DNA of 6,315 nucleotides, taken from the NCBI GenBank assembly GCA_002779455.1, contig PEWM01000018.1, positions 9,308-15,622 of the forward strand, read 5' to 3'. Source of the DNA: Deltaproteobacteria bacterium CG07_land_8_20_14_0_80_60_11 (GTDB lineage Bacteria > Desulfobacterota > Desulfobaccia > Desulfobaccales > 0-14-0-80-60-11). A model generated the notes under the pieces. The model saw only the letters and a list, made by a program, of their open reading frames with translations. It searched no databases and was not told where the DNA came from. Shown in pieces: positions 1 through 4,750 of this stretch (positions are counted from its first letter, which is position 1; each line of letters begins with the position of its first letter). A program made the position numbers and the translations under genes.

Positions 1-59
1 AACTCCTGGGCTATCCCATCGCCAAGATTGAAGAGTGGTACGACAAGGCCTGGATCTAA
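1..59 (+). CDS. C-terminal tail of an upstream operon gene (partial)
   Basis: The frame starting at base 3 reads 18 codons and ends in TAA at 57-59; the visible end is LLGYPIAKIEEWYDKAWI. The rest of the gene lies before the window, so neither length nor function can be read. The next gene's ribosome site starts two bases after this stop, so it is the first visible member of the same operon, and its identity would probably decide what the operon does. The tail does not resemble the usual C-terminus of glycyl radical enzymes (ends of the IIARTEH type), but 18 residues are too few to exclude any family. Confidence 0.75.
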   Translation, partial: LLGYPIAKIEEWYDKAWI

Positions 60-74
60 AAGGAGGAGAGCGCT

Positions 75-560
75 GTGTGTGATATCATCTGGTGCAAAAA
101 AGACGTAAATGGCAAGATGTGCAACACGGTGAATTATCTGGATCCCTACTGCTTCTGGAACTGGAAGGGAAATATTAATTGCGCCGAATGTGGCGCAGTT
201 TACTTCATTCACATGATCAATGGCCACATGTACAAAGGCCCGGAAGACCGGCCGGGCGAGAAGCCCGACACCAGCCCGCTTTATGCCGACAAGCCCCTGG
301 AAGGCTACGCCTTCTACACCATGGGCACCGAAGGCCGCACCCGGCCGTTCCAGTGCCTGCCCCGGCACATCTACCTGGGGGTGCCCGACATGGTGAAGTT
401 CAGCATCCGGGGCAAGCCGCTGAGAGGCTGGCGGCCCCAGCCGAAGTCGGCGGGCATCGCCGGACAGTTTCCCTACAACTGGGAGATGGAAAAGCTGTCT
501 CCGGAGGTCGCGGCCGAATATAAGGAAAAGATCGCCAAGGGCGAAGTGAAGGAATGGTAA
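75..560 (+). CDS. Cysteine-rich zinc-ribbon-like protein, 161 aa, function unknown
   Basis: A soluble 161-residue protein that I do not recognise. The GTG start at 75 is chosen because AGGAGGAG (61-68) lies six bases upstream; the gap to the previous stop is 15 bases. Seven cysteines are visible (2, 7, 16, 26, 36, 39, 94), six in the first 39 residues, ending in C36-x2-C39-G, the knuckle seen in zinc ribbons and some Fe-S sites. The second half is rich in Pro, Gly, Arg and aromatic residues, with a charged Lys/Glu tail, and has no membrane segment or signal peptide. Its place between an upstream gene and a second small Cys protein suggests a small structural or metal-binding subunit of an enzyme complex. 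The CxECG knuckle also recalls the gamma subunit of acetone carboxylases, but this is only a loose similarity. The frame is sure; the role is inference. Confidence 0.85.
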   Translation: MCDIIWCKKDVNGKMCNTVNYLDPYCFWNWKGNINCAECGAVYFIHMINGHMYKGPEDRPGEKPDTSPLYADKPLEGYAFYTMGTEGRTRPFQCLPRHIYLGVPDMVKFSIRGKPLRGWRPQPKSAGIAGQFPYNWEMEKLSPEVAAEYKEKIAKGEVKEW

Positions 561-594
561 TCGGGACCCGGTGAATAAATAAAAGGAGTGGCAC

Positions 595-831
595 ATGATT
601 GAAGCGAAAGGGCTAACCCCTAGGCAATTCCTGGATAAGGTCCTGGAGCCGGAAAAGGAAAGCGACCATATCTGCTGGCAGTGTGAGTTCCTGAAACCGG
701 TGATCAAAGGCTCCAGTTTCCCCCCGGCAGACATCATCGGCTGGTGCATGAAGATTCACTGGCCCTATTACTGGTGCGTGGCGGACTTCAACGTGGTGAA
801 GAAGTGCTACGTCTTTAAGCAGAAAGGCTAG
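595..831 (+). CDS. Small CxxC protein, 78 aa, possible [4Fe-4S] small subunit (BssC/TutF-like layout)
   Basis: ATG at 595 has AAGGAG (583-588) six bases upstream. The 78-residue product has cysteines at 27, 30, 51, 61 and 71, spaced CxxC-x20-C-x9-C-x9-C. The beginning of the motif region (CWQCEFLKP) and the end (KKCYVFKQKG) resemble in layout the small subunits of benzylsuccinate/alkylsuccinate synthases, which hold one [4Fe-4S] cluster by four Cys in a HiPIP-like fold; these families have CxxCxxFxP near the start and a C-x-x-F-K tail. No signal peptide or membrane span is seen. Its stop is one base from the next ATG, so translation is probably coupled. The alternative is a zinc- or Fe-S-binding partner of an unrelated enzyme. 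The gene is sure; the family link is an inference from spacing only. Confidence 0.85.
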   Translation: MIEAKGLTPRQFLDKVLEPEKESDHICWQCEFLKPVIKGSSFPPADIIGWCMKIHWPYYWCVADFNVVKKCYVFKQKG

Positions 832-832
832 C

Positions 833-1183
833 ATGGAGGAGAACGTCCGCCAGGAACTCGACGCCCTGGAGCAGATGGTGTTCAACTGGAAGCAGTCTTA
901 CCTGGGAGACGCCACCCCGGATGGCAACAATGACTGCCTGATGGAAGAGTTCCAGGAGGAGATTACCACGTACATGTCTCCGTATCTCCGCCGGTTGTTT
1001 CAGTGTGAGCATCTCACTGCGGAGGAGGCGGAAGAGTTCCATAACTTTTGTCACAGTCAGGTGGAGGATCTCCGCAACCTGATCCGGGAAAAGGAGCAGG
1101 AAGTGGAGGCCCCCCCGGCAAAACCGGGAATATGGCAGAAGGTTGTGCAACAGACCGTGTTCGCCTGGCGGAAAAGCCCCTGA
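833..1183 (+). CDS. Acidic helical operon protein, 116 aa, function unknown
   Basis: ATG at 833 follows the TAG of the 78-aa gene (829-831) by one base, and AAAGG in the last codons of that gene can serve as ribosome site, so the two are translationally coupled. The 116-residue product is rich in Glu, Gln and Leu (for example LTAEEAEEF and LIREKEQEVEAPP), predicting a mostly alpha-helical, partly coiled-coil protein. It ends in a basic and aromatic tail (KVVQQTVFAWRKSP) after a short Pro/Ala linker. Three scattered cysteines do not form a CxxC motif. There is no signal peptide or membrane span. I recognise no family. A role as chaperone, assembly factor or small subunit for the neighbouring cysteine-rich proteins would fit the context but is inference. 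Confidence 0.8.
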   Translation: MEENVRQELDALEQMVFNWKQSYLGDATPDGNNDCLMEEFQEEITTYMSPYLRRLFQCEHLTAEEAEEFHNFCHSQVEDLRNLIREKEQEVEAPPAKPGIWQKVVQQTVFAWRKSP

Positions 1184-1200
1184 TCCTCCCACCGGGAGGA
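1184..1200 (+). repeat. Intercistronic stem-loop directly after the stop codon
   Basis: TCCTCCC (1184-1190) and GGGAGGA (1194-1200) form a perfect 7-bp stem with an ACC loop, starting on the base after the TGA of the 116-aa gene. No T-run follows (AAAAGG comes next), so it is not a standard terminator. It hides a strong Shine-Dalgarno-like GGGAGGA that has no nearby start codon. A 10-bp palindrome, GGCGGCCGCC (1207-1216), lies just after it. An mRNA-stability or partial-attenuation element is the likely reading. This is the only sizeable gap (80 bases) inside the operon. Confidence 0.6.
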
Positions 1201-1263
1201 AAAGGTGGCGGCCGCCGGGTGAAGCGATCTTGACTGCGACCATCTCACTAAAAGGAGAGGAGC

Positions 1264-1689
1264 ATGCCAGCAAAATGCCGCGTTGGTGTCTGCGGATTCG
1301 ACCCTATGATCGTCAAGGGATATCTCAAGACGGGGTTTCGAGCCCTGTGGTGGCATATCCCCGACGAGCTCTATGAAGAATTCAATGTCAAACCTAATGA
1401 CAATATCGCCGGCAAACTTCTAAAAGTTTACGCCGGCAAGACCGGGAAGATAACCCACGAGCCCAACGAGACCTTCGAGTGGAAATTCTCCAAGGAATCG
1501 GGGTTGGCGGTGCTGCTGCCGGCCGAGGCGATCATCAAATATGAGCTCACCGAGTTTCATTTCATCGAGGTGCTCATCGAGAAGATCAACAATCAGCCGG
1601 TCTGGGCCGGCGGCGCGAAAGACAGCACCAAGATGTGGCCCATGGACAAAATGATCCTGGGCTACACGGCGGGTTATGTCGCGCCGTAA
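1264..1689 (+). CDS. AbrB/SpoVT-like-fold protein (suspected), 141 aa
   Basis: ATG at 1264 follows AAAAGGAGAGGAGC, a strong ribosome site. The 141-residue product has two segments of similar design. Residues 27-56 (ALWWHIPDELYEEF, then VKPNDNIAGKLLKVY) and residues 81-107 (LAVLLPAEAII, then FIEVLIEKI) each place an aliphatic-Pro-acidic turn before a helix and a beta strand. This is the pattern of swapped-hairpin AbrB/MazE/SpoVT domains (IPKELxxxLxLKPGDxVxV). Cys5 and Cys10 near the start and a Trp/Lys/Met-rich tail are extra. Such folds are usually DNA-binding regulators or antitoxins, but no toxin gene is next to it and its place at the end of an enzyme-type operon also allows a structural role. 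Fold assignment is by eye and moderate at best. A structured stretch and terminator follow. Confidence 0.85.
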   Translation: MPAKCRVGVCGFDPMIVKGYLKTGFRALWWHIPDELYEEFNVKPNDNIAGKLLKVYAGKTGKITHEPNETFEWKFSKESGLAVLLPAEAIIKYELTEFHFIEVLIEKINNQPVWAGGAKDSTKMWPMDKMILGYTAGYVAP

Positions 1690-1707
1690 GGACTAATATG
1701 TACCCCC

Positions 1708-1784
1708 TTGGGCCCGGGACGGGAAGCGCCTCGGGCCTGAAGGGGAATATCGGGGCCAGCTCGACGAGAGGCCCCGGGACCCAA
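1708..1784 (+). other. Structured 3' region with two mutually exclusive stems
   Basis: TTGGGCCCGGG (1708-1718) pairs with CCCGGGACCCAA (1773-1784), leaving one bulged A, to give an 11-bp stem. Inside it, CGGGGCC (1751-1757) pairs with GGCCCCG (1770-1776) as a 7-bp hairpin. The two stems share bases 1773-1776, so only one can form fully at a time. No credible reading frame covers it. It lies 18 bases after the operon's last stop and just before the terminator. Confidence 0.55.
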
Positions 1785-1788
1785 ACAC

Positions 1789-1832
1789 AATCCCCTCTCA
1801 CAGTCCTGAGGTTCTGGGGGAGGGGGATTTTT
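1789..1832 (+). terminator. Intrinsic terminator of the left operon
   Basis: AATCCCC (1789-1795) pairs with GGGGATT (1823-1829); the stem can extend through CCCCTC/GAGGGG with a one-base bulge and a CAG/CTG inner closing. The run of five Ts at 1828-1832 follows the G-rich arm. This is a standard Rho-independent layout on the plus strand. A second hairpin, GCCCCTG (1836-1842) with CAGGGGC (1845-1851), lies between it and the convergent minus-strand gene but has no T-run on either side in the right place. Confidence 0.65.
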
Positions 1833-1860
1833 GCGGCCCCTGGTCAGGGGCACGAAGACC

Positions 1861-2310
1861 TTAGAGCCGTGCCTTGACCCAGGCGATGAGCGCCGCATAG
1901 GTCCGGGCCCAGGTCTCGGTATGATCCTGGCCCGTGAAGAGGTGGGCCAGTTCATGACACAGGGACATGAGCTGCAGGCCCGGCGGGTGGAGCATGATAT
2001 CGCGTGGTTCGTGGAAGGCCTCGCCCAGGAGGAAGGTGGCGCCGTCCCAGTATTTCTTAGGGTCGGGGAGATAATCCGGGTCATGGCGGAGATGGACCGG
2101 GTCCTGGGCGAAGGCCCGGCAGAGCCGCTGCGCCCAGGTCTCCAGGTCCAGGAAGGGACGTAATTTCAGCAGCCGTTCATCGTAGCGATGGCAGCGGTCG
2201 CACCAGACCTGGCCGTCAAAGACCATCTGGTCATGCCGATTCGGGTTTAGGGTTTTTCCGCACTTGGGGCAGTTCATGGGCAATGGCGGCAGCGGGGCGC
2301 CGCCGGCCAT
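1861..2310 (-). CDS. Small SprT-like zinc metallopeptidase with N-terminal zinc ribbon
   Basis: This is a 149-residue protein from ATG 2310, or 138 residues from ATG 2277. The longer start has GGAG ten bases upstream and the shorter has no visible ribosome site, so 2310 is slightly preferred although the first 12 residues are low-complexity. With the longer numbering, C14/C17 and C37/C40 form a zinc-ribbon pair. H119-E-L-A-H123 with H130 and a following TETW match the SprT/Wss1-type gluzincin arrangement (HExxH, then a downstream His next to a Trp), with Glu120 as catalytic base. SprT-like enzymes are zinc peptidases, some acting on DNA-protein crosslinks; bacterial members are mostly uncharacterised. 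In SprT itself the zinc ribbon is usually C-terminal, so the N-terminal position here is unusual. The gene is alone on its strand and converges with the left operon. The substrate is unknown. Confidence 0.85.
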   Translation of the reverse strand: MAGGAPLPPLPMNCPKCGKTLNPNRHDQMVFDGQVWCDRCHRYDERLLKLRPFLDLETWAQRLCRAFAQDPVHLRHDPDYLPDPKKYWDGATFLLGEAFHEPRDIMLHPPGLQLMSLCHELAHLFTGQDHTETWARTYAALIAWVKARL

Positions 2311-2496
2311 GCCAGGGCTGCTCCGGGCGCTCAGGCCCGGCCTGAGGCCAACCGAGGGTCGCAGCCGCCGGGGCGCCGCCTCGGCGGCCGGCGCCGGCCG
2401 CGTTACTTGTTTGGTAACTCTTTACCACAGATGGCCCGGGGGCTGCAAGTCTCCCGTAACCTTCCAGGCCAGGTGTGGGTCCCGGTTTCTGGATGG

Positions 2497-2530
2497 TCCG
2501 CCAGGGACTGGGTGAAAACCCTGGAGCGGA
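2497..2530 (+). other. Stem-loop in the leader region of the MBL/TPR gene
   Basis: TCCGC (2497-2501) pairs with GCGGA (2526-2530), and CAGGG (2502-2506) with CCCTG (2519-2523), giving ten base pairs with a two-base bulge (2524-2525) and loop ACTGGGTGAAAA. Two alternatives compete: GGG/CCC around TGAAAA (2510-2521), and GTCCC (2479-2483) with GGGAC (2504-2508). The loop sequence recalls part of the cobalamin riboswitch core, but the rest of that aptamer is not found. If transcription starts near 2575 this structure is upstream DNA, not leader RNA. Confidence 0.4.
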
Positions 2531-2539
2531 GTGAGCATA

Positions 2540-2567
2540 TCGACTGATCTAAGAGTGATCCTAATAT
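2540..2567 (+). promoter_or_regulatory. Weak sigma-70-type promoter for the MBL/TPR gene
   Basis: TCGACT (2540-2545, 4 of 6 to TTGACA), 16 bases, then TAATAT (2562-2567, 4 of 6 to TATAAT; TATATT at 2565 is an alternative). Two TGATC copies lie in the spacer. It would start transcription about 20 bases before the gene. The match is modest and it is called mainly from its position. Confidence 0.3.
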
Positions 2568-2595
2568 ATTACCCTGAGAGGAAAAGACCAAGCCT

Positions 2596-3837
2596 ATGAA
2601 CAAAGATATCCGGGACGAGGACAGGCACGAGCCCCAGGCAGGGTGGGGGGCGCCACCCGAAGGCGAGGCGCCGCCGGAAGAGGAGCGCCAACACCCGGGG
2701 TGGCTGACCCTGGCCCAGGTCTTTAACAGTGCGGACCCGTTTTTCGAGAACTTTCTCTACCTGCTGGGCTATGACTACTCTTCGAACATTTATGTGATCA
2801 AGGGTGATTATCTCACCGTCGTGGACTCCGGCAACGATTATACCGGGTTCATGGACCTGTTCAAACAGGGCTGCCAGCCCGAAGATATCAAGAAGATTGT
2901 CCTGACCCACGGCCACCGGGACACATCCATGGGCACCTTCGAGCTGCTGCGGGCCTATCCGCAGATGGCCGAGAGCGGGGGCTTTGAGCTGATCCTGCAT
3001 AAGGACAGCCCGGCGGAGCTTAAGGAGGTGGTCAAGAAGTTCGGCTGCCGGGTGACCGAAGTTAAGGGGGGCGAGACCCTGGACCTGTGCGGCGACCCCT
3101 GGGAAGTGATTTATACTCCGGGCCACACCATTGATGGCCTGTCTTTCTATCACGCCCCCAGCCAAACCGCCTTTACCGGGGATATGGCTTTACCTCATGC
3201 TATGGGCGAGGTCGACGAAAAGGCCGGGGGTCGGCTGGATCATTACCTTTACGGCGTCAAGGCCCTGCGCCGGAAAGATATCGCCAATCTGCTGCCGGGG
3301 CATGGCCTGCCGGTGGCGTCCATCGGCAATCGGGTGGTGGAGCAGACTTACGAGAGCCTGATGCTGAAGATCATCGGGGTGGAGAAAGAGATCCCGTGGA
3401 TTGACGGCGCCAAAGCCCTGGTGTCCAAGGGGTTGCTGGAAGAGGCGGCCTTTTGCTGCGACCGGGAGTTGGCCCGGAAACCGGAAAACTTGATGGCCAT
3501 GCAGTTGAAGGCCTACTGTCTTACGGATATGGGCCGTTGTGAGGAATCTCTCGCCCTGCTCAATCAGGTCTTAGCCCGGGAAAGCGACAACATCTACGCC
3601 CTGTCGGCCACTGGGCATGCCTTACTGGGGCTGGGCCGTTATCTGGACAGCATCGGGTATTTTGACCGGGCGCTGAAAATCAACCCGGATTTTGAGGAGG
3701 CCCAGGTATACAAGGGTATGGGTCTGTATCTGGCCGGCAAATATGATGAGGCCATGGATATTGATATCTTTAAAAGGGAGTTTTCCCATCGGATGAAGGA
3801 GGAAATCCTGAAAAAAACGCAGTCTGGAAATTCGTAA
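2596..3837 (+). CDS. Metallo-beta-lactamase-fold hydrolase fused to C-terminal TPR repeats
   Basis: A 413-residue protein from ATG 2596; GAGAGG at 2576-2581 is a ribosome site with a long (14-base) spacer. Residues 1-35 are a charged, Pro/Glu-rich, probably disordered leader. Residues 50-255 are a metallo-beta-lactamase domain: VVDSG (75-79), THGHRD (104-109), PGH with H177, TGD with D196 and PGH with H236. In the HxHxDH motif the last His is Thr110, so one ligand of the second metal site is missing while H105, H107, D109, H177, D196 and H236 remain. Residues 280-398 carry two clear TPR units (about 298-331 and 332-365) and a third partial one, ending in a Lys-rich tail. Family members are mostly thiolesterases, sulfur-transfer enzymes or nucleases; the HxHxD pocket without the second His suggests a mononuclear or altered site. 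The TPRs suggest a protein partner. It is probably cytoplasmic; the substrate is unknown. Confidence 0.9.
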   Translation: MNKDIRDEDRHEPQAGWGAPPEGEAPPEEERQHPGWLTLAQVFNSADPFFENFLYLLGYDYSSNIYVIKGDYLTVVDSGNDYTGFMDLFKQGCQPEDIKKIVLTHGHRDTSMGTFELLRAYPQMAESGGFELILHKDSPAELKEVVKKFGCRVTEVKGGETLDLCGDPWEVIYTPGHTIDGLSFYHAPSQTAFTGDMALPHAMGEVDEKAGGRLDHYLYGVKALRRKDIANLLPGHGLPVASIGNRVVEQTYESLMLKIIGVEKEIPWIDGAKALVSKGLLEEAAFCCDRELARKPENLMAMQLKAYCLTDMGRCEESLALLNQVLARESDNIYALSATGHALLGLGRYLDSIGYFDRALKINPDFEEAQVYKGMGLYLAGKYDEAMDIDIFKREFSHRMKEEILKKTQSGNS

Positions 3838-3881
3838 GGATTTTTCGGCAGCCGCCGGAAACCGTCAAAACCGATAAACTC

Positions 3882-3934
3882 TCGTATCTAAATTTCAGGG
3901 CGTTTTTTTTACCGATACGACCGCCTTCCTGAAA
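3882..3934. repeat. Two interleaved 7-bp inverted repeats upstream of a sigma-54 promoter
   Basis: TCGTATC (3882-3888) is the reverse complement of GATACGA (3914-3920), and TTTCAGG (3893-3899) of CCTGAAA (3928-3934). The arms interleave in A-B-A'-B' order. Their centres lie roughly 75-90 bases before the predicted start near 3990, a usual distance for enhancer-binding activator sites. As RNA they would have pseudoknot topology, but they lie upstream of the only promoter seen here. Two such repeats could also occur by chance in a region of this size. Confidence 0.4.
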
Positions 3935-3963
3935 CCCTGGCCCCCCGCTTGCAGGTCTTTTGT

Positions 3964-3979
3964 GGGAACGCTCTTTGCA
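3964..3979 (+). promoter_or_regulatory. Sigma-54 (-24/-12) promoter candidate for the 115-aa gene
   Basis: GGGAACGCTCTTTGCA compares with the RpoN consensus TGGCACGNNNNTTGCA with only two differences at conserved positions. The invariant GG (3965-3966) and GC (3977-3978) are exactly ten bases apart. Transcription would start near 3990 and give a leader of about 190 bases before ATG 4179. An enhancer-binding activator would be required; candidate dyads lie at 3882-3934. Confidence 0.55.
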
Positions 3980-4124
3980 CTTTTGAGCTTTAAGCTCCGA
4001 AGGTTAATTTGCATTACCCAGGGTCTTCCGACAAAAGCTATCGCGTCCCCGGGTGTTTCAGGGACTATAAGCCTATCCCTCAGGGGCTTTCCCCCCGGCG
4101 CACTGAAGCAGTTTGCCTGAGGCT

Positions 4125-4164
4125 CCCTGCCGGGGGCCCCGGGGCGGGAACCCGGCCAGCAGGG
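4125..4164 (+). other. GC-rich leader hairpin next to the ribosome site
   Basis: CCCTGC (4125-4130) pairs with GCAGGG (4159-4164) and CGGG (4131-4134) with CCCG (4151-4154). A palindrome, GCCCCGGGGC (4136-4145), lies in the apical part. The stem ends three bases before AGGGAGG (4167-4173), the ribosome site of the 115-aa gene, so its folding could change translation. No frame is interrupted by it. Confidence 0.45.
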
Positions 4165-4178
4165 CCAGGGAGGTAACC

Positions 4179-4526
4179 ATGAAAAGAGCTTGCCACCCGG
4201 ATCCGGCCCAGGAGCCTTGGTTGGGCGATGGGGATTACCAGGAATACCTTATTCCGGATTCCATAAAAGGCGATCAAAGAATTGTCGCTCGCTTCATCAC
4301 CCAGTTTGCGACCCCCAAAAGCTTTTTCCGTTTTTTCAAAGGACAGGGAAATCCGCCCCAGGCATATATGTGGATGATGGCGCCCGCCCCGTTTGGACCG
4401 GGTTTCGTGCACCGGCTGATCCCATACGATTCCTGGGGGGATTTGGAATTCGCCGTGGGAGATCTCGATTTAAAAGACCTGGTCCGCTGCCTGGCCGAAG
4501 GCAGCATCGGCCTCACGGTCAATTGA
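4179..4526 (+). CDS. Orphan protein, 115 aa, function unknown
   Basis: The ATG at 4179 is preferred over an upstream in-frame start at 4113 because AGGGAGG (4167-4173) lies five bases before it and the extension would run through a GC-rich hairpin. The 115-residue product begins MKRACHPDPAQEPW and has no signal peptide or membrane span. It is rich in aromatic residues: FFRFF at about 49-53 and YMWMM at about 63-67. It carries two Cys and an acidic C-terminal part (FAVGDLDLKDLVRC) predicted to be helical. I recognise no family. The strong ribosome site, the sigma-54-type promoter at 3964-3979 and the leader hairpin suggest that it is expressed under a specific condition rather than constantly. 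It is the only gene between the MBL/TPR gene and the candidate small RNA. Confidence 0.75.
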   Translation: MKRACHPDPAQEPWLGDGDYQEYLIPDSIKGDQRIVARFITQFATPKSFFRFFKGQGNPPQAYMWMMAPAPFGPGFVHRLIPYDSWGDLEFAVGDLDLKDLVRCLAEGSIGLTVN

Positions 4527-4585
4527 AGGTAACGGCATTATCTCATGGCCTCAGACCTTCAGCAAAAATCTGTATAGATTAAAGA

Positions 4586-4601
4586 CAATAGTCGATTATT
4601 G
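4586..4601. repeat. CAATA-N6-TATTG dyad
   Basis: CAATA (4586-4590) and TATTG (4597-4601) form an inverted repeat. The same half-sites recur in a longer dyad at 4672-4692, and a further TATTG lies at 4722-4726 on the edge of the promoter. The position is about 155 bases before the predicted RNA start, within the usual range for an activator site. Confidence 0.35.
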
Positions 4602-4671
4602 AACACCCTTTTTCCGAATCAACTGAACGAGATTTCCCTAAGATTGACTCGATCCCCAGTCGGATTCCAAA

Positions 4672-4692
4672 CAATATTTTTACAAAATATTG
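4672..4692. repeat. Perfect 9-bp AT-rich inverted repeat, possible activator site
   Basis: CAATATTTT (4672-4680) and AAAATATTG (4684-4692) are exact reverse complements around TAC. The centre is about 70 bases before the predicted start near 4751. It shares the CAATA/TATTG ends with the dyad at 4586-4601. Either an enhancer-binding protein or a DNA-bending protein such as IHF could use it. It has no T-run and no gene ends here, so a terminator is unlikely. Confidence 0.45.
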
Positions 4693-4724
4693 GCGCCGGC
4701 CACGGGGAAAGCCAGCGTGGTTAT

Positions 4725-4740
4725 TGGCTTGAAATTTGCA
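4725..4740 (+). promoter_or_regulatory. Sigma-54 (-24/-12) promoter candidate for the small RNA
   Basis: TGGCTTGAAATTTGCA matches the RpoN consensus TGGCACGNNNNTTGCA except for AC read as TT. GG (4726-4727) and GC (4738-4739) are separated by exactly ten bases. The predicted start is near 4751, directly before the AAGGAAC repeats. No competing sigma-70 promoter is obvious. Confidence 0.6.
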
Positions 4741-4750
4741 TATAAATCTC

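Larger units (their letters stand above)
2311..2595. other. GC-rich structured intergenic region between divergent genes
   Basis: No supported gene. Bases 2357-2402 are dense GC palindromes (GGCGCC twice, GCCGCC/GGCGGC). TGGTAA (2412-2417) and TTACCA (2422-2427) form a perfect 6-bp stem with a CTCT loop. A longer stem-loop lies at 2497-2530, and a weak promoter may lie at 2540-2567. The region must hold the promoters of both flanking genes; I see no convincing one for the minus-strand peptidase. Confidence 0.5.
3838..4178 (+). other. 341-base intergenic regulatory region
   Basis: No supported reading frame. In order it holds a short hairpin just after the MBL/TPR stop (about 3843-3861, TTTCGGC with GCCGGAAA, no T-run), two interleaved inverted repeats (3882-3934), a sigma-54-type promoter (3964-3979), a GAGCT/AGCTC dyad at its predicted start point (3985-3997), a weak AAGCC/GGCTT hairpin (about 4069-4089) and a GC-rich leader hairpin (4125-4164) ending just before the ribosome site of the next gene. 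It reads as a long regulated 5' region for the 115-aa gene. Confidence 0.6.

Noticed and set aside
1674..2163. Overlapping frames of 110 and 136 codons around the peptidase gene
   Set aside because: They are shadows in GC-rich DNA; the frame with HExxH and two CxxC pairs is the real one.
2497..2530. Cobalamin riboswitch, because of GGTGAAAACCC next to GCGG
   Set aside because: The B12-box and the other conserved core segments are absent and the fold does not match.
3903..3910. Run of eight Ts as a terminator for the MBL-TPR gene
   Set aside because: No stable stem ends directly before it. The nearest hairpin (about 3843-3861) is too far upstream.
4113..4178. Upstream start for the 115-aa protein
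   Set aside because: It lacks a ribosome site and runs through a stable GC hairpin, whereas 4179 has a strong site five bases away.
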